42,179 nucleotides of DNA, taken from positions 1 through 42,179 of the forward strand of contig OMVV01000006.1 in NCBI GenBank assembly GCA_900314585.1, given 5' to 3'. Shown here one piece after another: positions 24,249 to 33,181 of the stretch (positions within the stretch are counted from its first letter, which is position 1; every line of letters starts with the position of its first letter). The DNA comes from an uncultured Erysipelotrichaceae bacterium (GTDB lineage: Bacteria; Bacillota_I; Bacilli_A; RFN20; CAG-826). Both the position numbers and the translations under genes were made by a program. Below the pieces are notes generated by a model. That model was not told the origin of the DNA. It did no database searches and saw only the letters and a program-made list of their open reading frames with translations.

Positions 24249-25820
24249 CTAAAGTAATGCGACAAATGGCTTAATTAATGCACAGATAAAGATAATGAAC
24301 TTGGACATTGTAAATGATTGAGGAATTTCAACTGATTCAATCATCATATTATCAAAGTCATCACGAATATCTTTGATACATGGTGCATCATAGATGATTG
24401 CTCCACATTCAAAGTGATGAACTAAAGAACGATAATCGCAGTTAATTGTGCCAACGAACGCTAACTTATCATCCGCGAGTAAGGTTTTCATATGGTTAAA
24501 ACCTGGACGATAGCTCATCACATGAACACCGGCTTTCATTAAGCTTTGGAAGTAAGTCTCAGCCATATGATAGACGAGTTTCTTGTCAGGAATTCCTGGT
24601 AAGAATAAATGGACATCAACTTTGTTTAAAGCAGCTCTTCTTATTGCATAAAGGAGCGATTCAGAAGGAATGAAATAAGGTGATGAAATGTATAGTGATT
24701 TCTTCGCAGACTCAATCACATTGATAAGGGTTTCTTCGCCAACTCTTTCTTTAAAGTATGGAGCAGGTCCGTGGCCAAATGGGAAGATGACACCTTTGTC
24801 TTTATATTTCGGATATTGATAATCTAAGAATTGAGCGTGGTTAGATGTATGACGATCACATAAGTCAAAGTTAGTGAGGAATAATTGAATTAAGTTATTG
24901 ATTGCGCTACCTTCAATTTTAATCATCGTATCTTTCCAATAACCAAACGGAGAATCGATGTTTGCATATTCATCCGCAAGGTTCATTCCACCGGTGTAGC
25001 CAACATTGTGGTCAATAACAGCAATTTTGCGGTGATCACGGTTATTATAAACACCAGAAATGAACGGTTTGAATTTGTTGTATTTGAATGCTTTTATGCC
25101 GTTTTTGCGGAGAATTTTGGCTTCATTGCCATTCAGAACACCAACGGAACCAAGGTCATCGTAAAGGACTCTAACATCAACACCTTTCGCAGCTTTTTCA
25201 AGCAAAATTTTACGGACTTGTTGATACTCTTCACCATCACCAATAATGAAGAATTCAAGGAAGATAAATTCCTTTGCTTTTTTAAGTTCTTCAATAAAGT
25301 CAGGGAAGAAAGTTTCACCATTTTTAAAGTATGTAATTTTGTTATTCTCGTGAGGGCAAAGAATCGTGTTGTTATTTAAAAAATCAAATGGCTTATGAAA
25401 ATCACCGGCTGCATCAGTAGGCGCACCATTAACAAAGTATTTCGCACCAACACCATCGGATGAATTAAGTAATCTCGCATCCTTCTTCTTTAATGATCTA
25501 CGGCTGAAGATTGCGTAAATGATAAAGCCAACGAATGGAAGAATAAGAAGGATAATAATCCATGGAATTTTAAATTCCGCATCCATTTGTCGATAGATGA
25601 CTCTAAAGAACGCGATGATTGAAAGAATGAATAATAGGAATATGACCAAGTCATCAAGGAAAGCAAAGACGACTAAAGCTGGATATTTGTCCAGTAGTTC
25701 TTGGTTGTTACCAATGAGTTGACCTGCAACAAGTAAGCCAATAATTACAGCAAATTCGACCAGTAAAATAAAAATGACCAACATGGTCCTGTTAAACAGT
25801 TTACGAATAAGTTTTTTCAT
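24249..25820 (-). CDS. cls: Cardiolipin synthase (phospholipase D superfamily)
   Basis: 523 residues. It condenses two phosphatidylglycerols into cardiolipin and glycerol. Two HKD motifs are intact: DHRKIAVID (H263, K265, D270) and NHMKTLLAD (H443, K445, D450). Membrane segments lie at about 10-35, 47-75 and 86-106, with another hydrophobic stretch at the C-terminus (502-523), unusual for the family. The gene is coupled to the GT4 gene, so cardiolipin and glycolipid synthesis are linked. Its promoter implies a leaderless mRNA. Confidence 0.95.
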   Translation of the reverse strand: MKKLIRKLFNRTMLVIFILLVEFAVIIGLLVAGQLIGNNQELLDKYPALVVFAFLDDLVIFLLFILSIIAFFRVIYRQMDAEFKIPWIIILLILPFVGFIIYAIFSRRSLKKKDARLLNSSDGVGAKYFVNGAPTDAAGDFHKPFDFLNNNTILCPHENNKITYFKNGETFFPDFIEELKKAKEFIFLEFFIIGDGEEYQQVRKILLEKAAKGVDVRVLYDDLGSVGVLNGNEAKILRKNGIKAFKYNKFKPFISGVYNNRDHRKIAVIDHNVGYTGGMNLADEYANIDSPFGYWKDTMIKIEGSAINNLIQLFLTNFDLCDRHTSNHAQFLDYQYPKYKDKGVIFPFGHGPAPYFKERVGEETLINVIESAKKSLYISSPYFIPSESLLYAIRRAALNKVDVHLFLPGIPDKKLVYHMAETYFQSLMKAGVHVMSYRPGFNHMKTLLADDKLAFVGTINCDYRSLVHHFECGAIIYDAPCIKDIRDDFDNMMIESVEIPQSFTMSKFIIFICALIKPFVALL

Positions 25821-25826
25821 GTAATA

Positions 25827-25854
25827 AGGATAACATTTTTTAATAAAATTTCAA
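25827..25854 (-). promoter_or_regulatory. Leaderless promoter of cls
   Basis: TTGAAA (25849-25854), a 16-base spacer and TATCCT (25827-25832); six bases remain to the ATG at 25820 and there is no Shine-Dalgarno. Confidence 0.6.
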
Positions 25855-25920
25855 TTTTAATAAATCGACCTATCAATATCGTTACTTAGGCAATATAATC
25901 TAATACGGAAGGAGTCATTT

Positions 25921-26445
25921 ATGAAAAAAGAAAGTGTTATTAAAATCCTTGAAGCATGTGTCCTTTTGATCGTTGGCGTTTTATTCTGCGTCTCTTTGGC
26001 GGTTGGCACTGAAGTTTTATCAATCATCATCGGTGCTTCACTTATCGCTGCAGGAACAGTCATCATTATCTTATCTCTTATCAAAGATAAAAGTGTTCTT
26101 ACTCCGATATCATTAGGTGGACTTTTAGCTCTCAGTTTAGGTATCTTCTTTATCGTCGCAAATGCGATTGGCTTTATCTTTAGCTATGTTCCATATCTAC
26201 TATTAGTAGCAGGTTCGGCAATCTTTATCGATGCGTTCCTCTCTTACTTTGTTAAGAAAGAAAAAGTATTAGCAGTCTTCATCATCAAACTCATTATTGG
26301 TGCTGGACTTATCACTGTTGGAGCATTACTAATCACAGTTGCTGACTTCAAAGAATATGTTGCATTAATTGTTGGCATTGCGCTTATCATTATTGCTATA
26401 AGCAACATTGTCTTAGAATTCTACAAAGCTAAAAAAGCTGACTAA
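25921..26445 (+). CDS. Small polytopic membrane protein (DUF308/HdeD-like)
   Basis: 174 residues, almost wholly six hydrophobic helices in three pairs, with G-rich segments (LIVGVLFCVS, SIIIGASLIAAGTVI, LIIGAGLITVGALLI) as in HdeD/DUF308 proteins. The start is secured by GGAAGGAG eight bases before the ATG, and TATAAT at 25894-25899 is a likely -10. The gene is followed by its own terminator. Function unknown; HdeD of E. coli is acid-stress related, which need not transfer. Confidence 0.75.
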   Translation: MKKESVIKILEACVLLIVGVLFCVSLAVGTEVLSIIIGASLIAAGTVIIILSLIKDKSVLTPISLGGLLALSLGIFFIVANAIGFIFSYVPYLLLVAGSAIFIDAFLSYFVKKEKVLAVFIIKLIIGAGLITVGALLITVADFKEYVALIVGIALIIIAISNIVLEFYKAKKAD

Positions 26446-26452
26446 TAAAAGT

Positions 26453-26490
26453 AAGACCGGACTAGATGGGAATAGATTCGGTCTTTTTTT
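26453..26490 (+). terminator. Intrinsic terminator after the DUF308-like gene
   Basis: AAGACCG ... CGGTCTT (seven pairs, 18-19-base loop) followed by TTTTT. Confidence 0.75.
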
Positions 26491-26494
26491 ATGC

Positions 26495-26523
26495 TTAAAA
26501 ACTATTCTCAAAATAGTTATAAT
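26495..26523 (+). promoter_or_regulatory. Leaderless promoter of the gene at 26531
   Basis: TTAAAA (26495-26500), a 17-base spacer and TATAAT (26518-26523), ending seven bases before the ATG at 26531. The spacer contains AACTATT-CTCA-AAATAGTT, a short inverted repeat that could be an operator. Confidence 0.6.
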
Positions 26524-26530
26524 AACTGAT

Positions 26531-27736
26531 ATGGAAGAAGCAATTGGAAAACCAAAACGCCTCAAATTACGTGAAAGAACATTAGAAAACGATATCAAAT
26601 ATCGTGGACCATTATCATATCGCCACCTAAGAATTATCGCTTGGGTGTGTATGATTTTCACCCAAATCGGAATGGTCGTTAATTTCAATATTAAACTATT
26701 CCCATCAAGCGTTGATCAATTAGGATGGTTAAAGGATTTATGTTCTTTCTTTTCATCATTCCCATTGCCTTTATTCTTACTCGCTAACTTTACGATGATA
26801 TTTACTCAGAAGGGCGGCAAGGGCTGGCGAAGTCTTCTTATCTTCTATGGTGGTATGGCGGCCCTATTATATGTTCTTGGCAACTTTGTTGTCATGCACT
26901 ATGGCTTTGGACTTGTTGACGCAGTTGTCGATATGTCATTTATAGATAAAGCTAAGTTATTCGGATTTATAATGATCAATTCCGGAAACCTTGGTTTGGT
27001 CTTTAACATCTTTATTGATTTATTCTTATGCACTTTGTTGTTCTTCTTTATGAATTACAACCCAAAAAGGATCAAAAAAGAGCACATCATTTACTTCCGT
27101 TTATTAACCATTCTTCCAATTGCATATGAAATAACTTCAATTGTATTGAAATACTTTGCAATCAGCGGAGCGATTGATATCCCATCGTTTGTTTTCTTCC
27201 TTTTAACAAGTAAACCACCATTTATGTTTGTCGCGTTTGTTGCTTTGGTATTCGCTCTAAAGATTGAAGAACGCCGCAATCTCAAACGTCACGAGAATTT
27301 AGAATTCACAAAGGAACATCGAAAAACAAATGCTCACTCATTTAGATTTTCAATCATCATCGCGGTCGTCTTTACTATTGTTGGTTTCTTAGATTTATTC
27401 GCCAATTTATTCACGATTGTTGTCATTATCGCCTCAAATGTAAACGATCCATCTCAAGTCGAAGGATTACTTGAAATATCTCAATATATCACAAATCGTA
27501 TGGGCTTTGGTCAATCAACTACACTTCTTATCGTTGCCCCACTAGTCTTGCTATTTTCATATACGAGAACTCACAAGAATCCAAAGATCGATACCTTTAT
27601 CCCAATTGTTGCGGTTGGATTAATCATCTTCTTATACATTGAAGGTATATATCAAATTATTGTTATGAACGTCTCAGCATTAGTTCAAAAAATTAAAGAT
27701 TTCTTACAAGAGATGTTCCCAACAACACCAGAATAA
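26531..27736 (+). CDS. Polytopic membrane protein, unknown function
   Basis: 401 residues with about nine hydrophobic segments and a basic N-terminal tail (GKPKRLKLRERTLENDIKYR). The first helices follow RHLRIIAWVCMIFTQIG, a layout reminiscent of TraX/acyltransferase-like membrane families, but no catalytic motif is visible. No Shine-Dalgarno precedes the ATG. It is a one-gene unit between terminators at 26453 and 27735. I do not recognise it. Confidence 0.7.
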   Translation: MEEAIGKPKRLKLRERTLENDIKYRGPLSYRHLRIIAWVCMIFTQIGMVVNFNIKLFPSSVDQLGWLKDLCSFFSSFPLPLFLLANFTMIFTQKGGKGWRSLLIFYGGMAALLYVLGNFVVMHYGFGLVDAVVDMSFIDKAKLFGFIMINSGNLGLVFNIFIDLFLCTLLFFFMNYNPKRIKKEHIIYFRLLTILPIAYEITSIVLKYFAISGAIDIPSFVFFLLTSKPPFMFVAFVALVFALKIEERRNLKRHENLEFTKEHRKTNAHSFRFSIIIAVVFTIVGFLDLFANLFTIVVIIASNVNDPSQVEGLLEISQYITNRMGFGQSTTLLIVAPLVLLFSYTRTHKNPKIDTFIPIVAVGLIIFLYIEGIYQIIVMNVSALVQKIKDFLQEMFPTTPE

Positions 27737-27765
27737 AAAATGCTTGGCAGGTCCAAGCTTTTTTT
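27735..27765. terminator. Bidirectional intrinsic terminator
   Basis: GCTTGG-CAGGT-CCAAGC flanked by an A run on the left and TTTTTTT on the right; it serves the plus gene ending at 27736 and the minus gene ending at 27799. Confidence 0.85.
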
Positions 27766-27798
27766 CTAAAAATCATCAGCAATTCTCGAATAAACTGC

Positions 27799-28389
27799 TT
27801 ATTTGAAGTTCTTTAATAAACGATTTAATTCGTTGATTTGTGAGGCTGAATATTTACTCGCTTTAGTCGCGGTTTCTAACGTTGCGATCAATTGATTTTC
27901 CTTAACGGCATTTTTACAAGCAACATAAAGTAAATCAGCTTTTGGAAAGATAACGAAATGATTAACTTCAACCTTACTTAATAAGTTGGCGGCAAGATAA
28001 TCTGCTTTACGTTGAGTTTTGATCATTGGGTTAGGAAATGACTTGCTATCACCCACTAATCTCCAAGTAGGTTCGTTAGAATCACCAAGGAGTTTTCCGG
28101 CTTGGTTAGAGAATTCAACGACAAACAATCCGCCCCTTGATAAGAATAAGATTTGAATTGATTGTTTCTTTTGTTTTAATGCAAAGCGAGTGTAGACCGC
28201 TCCGCCATATTTAGAAGTGATTTCACGTAGCTTAATTGCTAATGAATCAATTGCTTGTTTATCTTCAGCGCTTTCTTTTGGGCGGAATTCACGAATCATT
28301 AAGATTGCTAAAACAACTCCAACAGCAACACCAACGACAATAACCGGAACCCAAATGACCCATGAATTACTTTTAAGAAAATCTACCAT
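27799..28389 (-). CDS. NERD-like membrane protein with altered nuclease motif
   Basis: 196 residues from the ATG at 28389. One N-terminal membrane segment (about 8-32), then a domain reading GGLFVVEFSNQAGKLLGD, W near 110 and FPNPMIKTQRKADYLAANL, the order seen in NERD (nuclease-related) domains: E-x-K, then NP and Q. Here the expected Lys after the Glu is Ser (VEFSN), so catalysis is doubtful. The start is preferred because a good promoter (28397-28425) ends seven bases before it; the longer frame from 28425 begins inside the promoter. Function unknown. Confidence 0.68.
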   Translation of the reverse strand: MVDFLKSNSWVIWVPVIVVGVAVGVVLAILMIREFRPKESAEDKQAIDSLAIKLREITSKYGGAVYTRFALKQKKQSIQILFLSRGGLFVVEFSNQAGKLLGDSNEPTWRLVGDSKSFPNPMIKTQRKADYLAANLLSKVEVNHFVIFPKADLLYVACKNAVKENQLIATLETATKASKYSASQINELNRLLKNFK

Positions 28390-28396
28390 ACTATGT

Positions 28397-28425
28397 ATTC
28401 TACTTTCTTTAAAGAAAATTAACAA
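28397..28425 (-). promoter_or_regulatory. Leaderless promoter of the NERD-like gene
   Basis: TTGTTA (28420-28425), a 17-base spacer with the palindrome CTTTAAAG, and TAGAAT (28397-28402), ending seven bases before the ATG at 28389; no Shine-Dalgarno. Confidence 0.65.
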
Positions 28426-29394
28426 TTATTCGTTTTGATATTTGTCTTCTTTATATTTCCAAAGTGGCGCATATCTTGAAATATGATCCAAATAGAATTT
28501 ATATTCAGGATATTTGCTTGAAGAAACGCTTTCACCAAAATTAGAAGATCCCAAGAATAGAAGGAATAAGACCATTGAACCAACAAGTGTCCAATGGAAG
28601 AAACCATAGCTTGCCACTCCAGCACCTAAGACAAAGAAATAAATAACAAACCAGAACATTTGTTCCGAGAAATAATTTGGATGAGCAGATCTCGCCCATA
28701 AACCAACCGTATTGAAACCTTTGTTGTATGGTTCAGGAAGTTCTTCAAGTTTCATTCCTTTATTTAAGAGTTCATACTTCTTAGTTTGGAAATCCATTTG
28801 TTGTTCATCAGAAACAGTTTCTAAAAGAAGGAAAGCTGTTGCTAAACCAGTCGCAACAAAATCCCACACGCCGATAGCGGCGTCAGAAGACATAACTGCC
28901 ACTGAAGGAAGGCAAATTGCTAAAACCAAAGCATTTTGGTAAATGGAAATGAAGAATAAATCAAACATTGCCCAAGCAAACTTATTCGATAAATATTTAT
29001 TTTGTCTAAGAATTTGCCAGCGATAATCTTCTTCGCCAGCCCAGAACTTGAGTTGATATGCACCTTTTCTGGCAAAATTCCATGTAAGGCGAACGCCCCA
29101 CAATGTGACTAAGATCGCAATGATCAAAGATCTAAAGTTAAATCCAGACATTACAGCAACAACCCAGGTATAAGCAATTGGTAAAATCGACCAAAGTTTA
29201 TCCATCTGTGAGTTATTGCGGGTAATTTCACCGACAACAAAGCAATAAAGCATGCTTGCGCCGCAGATAATTCCAAGGATTAATAAAGTATGTTTTTGAG
29301 TGTCATTTAAAGTGAATCCACCAAGAACAAAACCTAAAACTGCACCGGTGATTGCAAATAAAGCAATCAAAATAGTCATAATACGCCTTCTCAT
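28426..29394 (-). CDS. DUF1295-family membrane protein (steroid 5-alpha-reductase-like)
   Basis: 322 residues, about eight to nine membrane helices. Family marks are TLWGVRLTWNFARKGAY, SDEQQMDFQTKKYEL and NTVGLWARSAHPNYFSEQMF, as in DUF1295 proteins related to isoprenylcysteine methyltransferases and 5-alpha reductases. These bacterial proteins are poorly characterised; some act on membrane lipids. AGAGGG lies seven bases before the ATG. The stop lies next to the promoter of the NERD-like gene. Confidence 0.87.
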   Translation of the reverse strand: MRRRIMTILIALFAITGAVLGFVLGGFTLNDTQKHTLLILGIICGASMLYCFVVGEITRNNSQMDKLWSILPIAYTWVVAVMSGFNFRSLIIAILVTLWGVRLTWNFARKGAYQLKFWAGEEDYRWQILRQNKYLSNKFAWAMFDLFFISIYQNALVLAICLPSVAVMSSDAAIGVWDFVATGLATAFLLLETVSDEQQMDFQTKKYELLNKGMKLEELPEPYNKGFNTVGLWARSAHPNYFSEQMFWFVIYFFVLGAGVASYGFFHWTLVGSMVLFLLFLGSSNFGESVSSSKYPEYKFYLDHISRYAPLWKYKEDKYQNE

Positions 29395-29519
29395 ATTAGC
29401 CCTCTTTCAATCAAATGTATTTCTATTATCCTTGAATTATTTTCTTAAATAAAGAAAAAGTTTTTATTCTTTTAGACTCTATCCGAATTATAAAAAATAT
29501 TTTTTATTTGAGACATAGT

Positions 29520-29528
29520 TGCTAAAAT
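29520..29528 (+). promoter_or_regulatory. Extended -10 promoter of the PlsC-like gene
   Basis: TG-C-TAAAAT (29520-29528), ending nine bases before the ATG at 29538; only a few 5' UTR bases are possible and no Shine-Dalgarno is present. The element is nearly identical to the one at 4153-4161. Confidence 0.45.
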
Positions 29529-29537
29529 AAATCTATC

Positions 29538-30707
29538 ATGTCTAAGAAGATTCGCATTCATGATCGCTTCATTATTCGCTTCATCGGTGGCCTTTTTCTT
29601 ATCTTGAAAGGTTTTCGAGTGAAAGATAGATATAAAGCAGCGAAAGGTGAAAAGATTGTTGTCTTATCAAATCACACGACCGACTTTGACCCAATGTTTG
29701 TTCGAAAATGTACGAACCGTTTTTGTTACACTTTAGCGACCGACAACATTCTCTCTTCAAGAATTGGACGATTCTTCCTACCCAGGTTAGGAGCAATACC
29801 AAAACGAAAAGGCGTAACTGACATCAATTCAGTTAAAACAATGATGTCGATCGCTTCTAAAGGCGGCTCAATCACCATTTTCCCTGAAGGTAATCGTTCA
29901 TATTGCTTATCTCAATATTATTTAAGTGAAGATTTAGCGGCCCTACTAAAAAAGTTCCAATCCACAATTGTGATTTTTAATATCATCGGCGGATTTGGTA
30001 ACTATCCTCGTTTTAGCAAAAAGCGTAGAAAAGGACCTTTATACTCAAAACTTAGAAAAGTCTTAAAATACGAGGAATATAAAGATATGCCAAACGAGGA
30101 ATTAAACAGGATTATCGCGACAAATCTCGAATATTTTGACTTAGAAAGACAATATAAATACAAATCAAAAAGAAAAGCCGAATATCTTGAAAGAATGTTC
30201 TTTGTGTGCCCAAAATGTGGGGCAATCTCATCTCTTCATTCAAAGGGAAATATTCTCAAATGTGATAAATGCGGACTCGAAGTTAAATATAACGAAGATT
30301 TGACTTTATCTAGCTCTGATCCAGCTTTCAAGTTTAAAGAATTAAGCGAATGGTACTTCTATCAAAAAGATTTTGTGAAGAATATGAGTATTGGTGATGA
30401 AGTGATATTTACTGATGAAGATGTTACCTTATCGACAGTCAATCCTTATGTCCTTAGTAAAGATCTCGCGAAAGGAAAAATGACTTTAACTAAAGACACC
30501 TTACAGATTGGTGAATATAAGATTGATATTAGAGATATCTTAATTGCCTCGCCTGTTTCAGGACGAAAACTTATCTTCACGATTGAGAAAGATAATTATC
30601 GAATTAAAGGCAATATGCGCTTTAACGCGTTAAAATATGTGTTAATGTTTAACAAACTCGATACGAAGATGAAATTAGAAAAGCGAGATAACTACTATAC
30701 TTTATGA
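29538..30707 (+). CDS. PlsC-like lysophospholipid acyltransferase with zinc ribbon
   Basis: 389 residues. The N-terminal domain has the acyltransferase motif NHTTDFDP (H46-x4-D51) and FPEGNRSY (115-122), as in 1-acylglycerol-3-phosphate acyltransferases. A zinc ribbon follows (CPKCG at 224-228, CDKCG at 242-246), then a ~140-residue C-terminal domain that is not part of ordinary PlsC (about 240 residues), possibly a PH-like or beta domain. The fusion suggests regulated or protein-coupled lipid acylation. It overlaps the GltS-like gene by four bases. Acyltransferase assignment is strong; the acceptor is unknown. Confidence 0.85.
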   Translation: MSKKIRIHDRFIIRFIGGLFLILKGFRVKDRYKAAKGEKIVVLSNHTTDFDPMFVRKCTNRFCYTLATDNILSSRIGRFFLPRLGAIPKRKGVTDINSVKTMMSIASKGGSITIFPEGNRSYCLSQYYLSEDLAALLKKFQSTIVIFNIIGGFGNYPRFSKKRRKGPLYSKLRKVLKYEEYKDMPNEELNRIIATNLEYFDLERQYKYKSKRKAEYLERMFFVCPKCGAISSLHSKGNILKCDKCGLEVKYNEDLTLSSSDPAFKFKELSEWYFYQKDFVKNMSIGDEVIFTDEDVTLSTVNPYVLSKDLAKGKMTLTKDTLQIGEYKIDIRDILIASPVSGRKLIFTIEKDNYRIKGNMRFNALKYVLMFNKLDTKMKLEKRDNYYTL

Positions 30708-32095
30708 ACAACTGGACTTTTGACTTAACTGCTTTTGATGATGTTTGGAAAATCATTCTCCAAATAACTCTTTTATTAGCATTCCTTCTTTTTGGAAATA
30801 TCCTTAGAAGACTTATTCCATTTCTTAGAAAAGCATTTATTCCTAGCGCTCTTCTAGGAGGAATGCTTCTTTTTGGAGTGAACCTTCTATTTAAATTATT
30901 GGGTATCCAACTTGTTGATATGCGCATTATGCAAATCATCACCTATCACATGTTAGCGGTAGGCTTTATCGCATCCACGATTAAAATCATCGACAACAAA
31001 AAGAAAGTACCAGTCAAAGAATCGATTCAAAATGGCGCGATCACTGGTGGAACATATATGCTTCAAGCGGTTGCAGGTATTGCGGTGAGCTTAATTTTCT
31101 ACTACGTCACTACAACATTCTTCTATGATGCTGGTGTTCTTCTTCCTTTAGGATTTGGTCAAGGACCAGGTAATGCGCTTACGTGGGATATAACTTTCAG
31201 CAATATGGAAGGAAGTGGCTTCACTGGTAATGGTTCAGTTGGTTTAACAATTGCATCCGTTGGTTTCTTAGTGGCCTCAATCGTTGGCATCATCTATATG
31301 AACATATACGCGAGAAAAGGCCAAATTGTTCATAAAGAAGAAATCAAACTTAACGATGTCTCTAAATTTGAAGTTGAAAATGAAATCAAAGATTCAGATT
31401 CAGTTGATAAGATGTCCATCCAAGTAGCGGTGGTGTTCGTTTGCTTTGCTCTTTCATTCTTAATCATGTTCTTCTTCGCGAAGTTAAGTGATTGGACTGG
31501 AATTAAACTATTTAATTCGGTTGCATGGGGCTTTAACTTCATTTGGGGTGTTATTGCCGCTTCGCTTGCGAAGGTGGTCATCAAATTCTTAGAAAAGAAA
31601 AAGATCATGCATCATCGCTATATCAATAACTATCAGATGGACCGTATCAGCGGCTTTGCCTTTGACTTAATGATTATCGCTGGTGTCGCCGCGATCGACG
31701 TCGAAGTTGTTGGCAACTATATTTGGTTCATCCTCATCTTATGTGCGGTAGGCACAATCATCACTTGGATATATGTAAGACTGATGACCAGACACTGCTT
31801 CAAAGATTATCAACATGAAGCGTTCCTTGTTAACTACGGCACTTTAACTGGTACAGCCAGTAACGGTATGATCTTTCTTAGGGAAGTTGATCCAAATAAT
31901 GACACGCCTATGTCAAATGTATTCGTCTTATCTCAACTTCCAGCGATGGTGTTCGTCGCTCCGCTATTATTGTTACTTGAATTATCTGCAACTTCTTTAA
32001 ATGGTTGCTTTATTGCGATGGGTATATTTGGAGTCTTATTTGTGTTATACACTCTCTTTATTATCTTCTCGCCAAAGATATTCAAAAAGAAATAA
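30704..32095 (+). CDS. GltS-like sodium/glutamate symporter (ESS family)
   Basis: 463 residues, about ten to eleven membrane helices with a central cytoplasmic loop (about 205-240). LLPLGFGQGPGNALTWDI and the second-half YGTLTGTASNGMIFLREVD correspond to the pseudo-symmetric substrate and sodium loops of Na+/glutamate carriers. Length is a little above the ~400 of GltS. The ATG overlaps the acyltransferase stop (ATGA), so they are coupled, an unexpected partner. Substrate is inferred from the family. Confidence 0.83.
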   Translation: MNNWTFDLTAFDDVWKIILQITLLLAFLLFGNILRRLIPFLRKAFIPSALLGGMLLFGVNLLFKLLGIQLVDMRIMQIITYHMLAVGFIASTIKIIDNKKKVPVKESIQNGAITGGTYMLQAVAGIAVSLIFYYVTTTFFYDAGVLLPLGFGQGPGNALTWDITFSNMEGSGFTGNGSVGLTIASVGFLVASIVGIIYMNIYARKGQIVHKEEIKLNDVSKFEVENEIKDSDSVDKMSIQVAVVFVCFALSFLIMFFFAKLSDWTGIKLFNSVAWGFNFIWGVIAASLAKVVIKFLEKKKIMHHRYINNYQMDRISGFAFDLMIIAGVAAIDVEVVGNYIWFILILCAVGTIITWIYVRLMTRHCFKDYQHEAFLVNYGTLTGTASNGMIFLREVDPNNDTPMSNVFVLSQLPAMVFVAPLLLLLELSATSLNGCFIAMGIFGVLFVLYTLFIIFSPKIFKKK

Positions 32096-32110
32096 GGTTT
32101 CTAGAAGAAA

Positions 32111-32140
32111 GCACCTCATTGAGGTGCCTATTTTATTTTT
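32111..32140 (+). terminator. Intrinsic terminator after the GltS-like gene
   Basis: GCACCTC-ATT-GAGGTGC followed by CTATTTTATTTTT. It reaches into the 3' end of the convergent nitroreductase gene. Confidence 0.8.
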
Positions 32141-32654
32141 GGAAATATCTGTTATCTTTTATAACCTTTGGAGCGGGGTTAAATTTATTTGGATAACCGA
32201 GGATAACATGACCCACGCCAATATAATCATCAAAGTTGAGCCCAGTGAAGGATAATAATTCTTGCCCTTCTTTGCTTCTAATTTCTTCTTCGGCACGATG
32301 GATCCAGCAACTTGCTAAACCTTGGTTGGTGGCCTCTAAAAGCATGTTTTCGATACTAGCGCAGCCATCATGCATTGATAAGCCATCTTTGTTTGCGACA
32401 ACAAGGATAATTACAGGCGCACCATAGAACGGATCCATTCCTTCAGGGAAACGACCTCCTGCAACATCACGGTTGATTTTCATCAATTGATCTCTGGTCT
32501 TTTTATCTTTGATAACAATAATAACTGATGTTTGGCGGTTCATTCCTGATGGAGCGGCTAAACCCGCTTTTACGATTTCATCAATTTTACTTTGTTCAAC
32601 TGCTTTACTTGAAAAGTCACGACAGGCTCTTCGATTCTTAATGGCGTCTAACAT
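32133..32654 (-). CDS. Nitroreductase-family FMN oxidoreductase
   Basis: 173 residues, typical small nitroreductase. It begins MLDAIKNRRACRDFSSKAVE (R-R-x-x-R FMN contact region) and has AAPSGMNRQ and GLASCWIHRAE, FMN-binding segments. It would reduce nitro- or quinone-type compounds with NAD(P)H; the real substrate is unknown. AAGGAG precedes the ATG. It lies 20 bases downstream of the HTH-nucleotidyltransferase gene and may be cotranscribed with it. Confidence 0.92.
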   Translation of the reverse strand: MLDAIKNRRACRDFSSKAVEQSKIDEIVKAGLAAPSGMNRQTSVIIVIKDKKTRDQLMKINRDVAGGRFPEGMDPFYGAPVIILVVANKDGLSMHDGCASIENMLLEATNQGLASCWIHRAEEEIRSKEGQELLSFTGLNFDDYIGVGHVILGYPNKFNPAPKVIKDNRYFQK

Positions 32655-32674
32655 ATTTGTTCTCCTTTTTATAA

Positions 32675-33142
32675 CTATAACAATCTTTTGCCATCTTTTA
32701 ATATTTCGATAGCTATTGGATTATCATTTTCTAAATCAATTAAACGTAACAAATCTATTTTCTTATGAAGAGCAACTCTTATTTCTTCAACTAGATTAAA
32801 GAACTTCATACCAGTTAAAGAAGTGTCCACTAAAAGGTCGACATCACTATTTTCTTTTGGATTTCCCTTTGCATAACTACCAAATAAATAACAAAGCGAA
32901 ATCTGGTGTTTTTCAAGAATTGGTACCAAAGTGTTTTTGATGAATTCTATCGATAAAACTCCATTATTTTCATCTATTTTGGTCTTTTCTAATAAATCTG
33001 AAACAATCTTCTGATATTTGTATGAAGATGAATAATGTTCACACTCTTCATAGCGAATATAAGTGCGGTAGGGAATACCAATTACTTTAGCGGCGTCTTT
33101 CTGGGTCAAACCATTTTGTTTACGAATCTCTTTTAAGTTCAT
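32675..33142 (-). CDS. HTH-MNT fusion: minimal nucleotidyltransferase with N-terminal XRE-like HTH
   Basis: 155 residues. Residues 2-32 (LKEIRKQNGLTQKDAAKVIG and following) form an XRE-type helix-turn-helix; residues 80-105 carry LFGSYAKGNPKENSDVDLLV, the GSx10DxD motif of minimal nucleotidyltransferases (G88, S89, D100, D102). MNT proteins are antitoxins of HEPN toxins, which they AMPylate. No HEPN partner is adjacent, so this is an orphan or acts elsewhere; the HEPN gene at 5755 is far away. Repeats in the upstream gap suggest autoregulation. Confidence 0.87.
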   Translation of the reverse strand: MNLKEIRKQNGLTQKDAAKVIGIPYRTYIRYEECEHYSSSYKYQKIVSDLLEKTKIDENNGVLSIEFIKNTLVPILEKHQISLCYLFGSYAKGNPKENSDVDLLVDTSLTGMKFFNLVEEIRVALHKKIDLLRLIDLENDNPIAIEILKDGKRLL

Positions 33143-33181
33143 AAGAATATGATTTCCCTTTTGGCAAGTTTTGTCAACATA

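Noticed and set aside
25008-25379. 123-residue plus-strand open frame opposite cls
   Set aside because: It is the complement of the cardiolipin synthase catalytic region; composition is that of a shadow frame.
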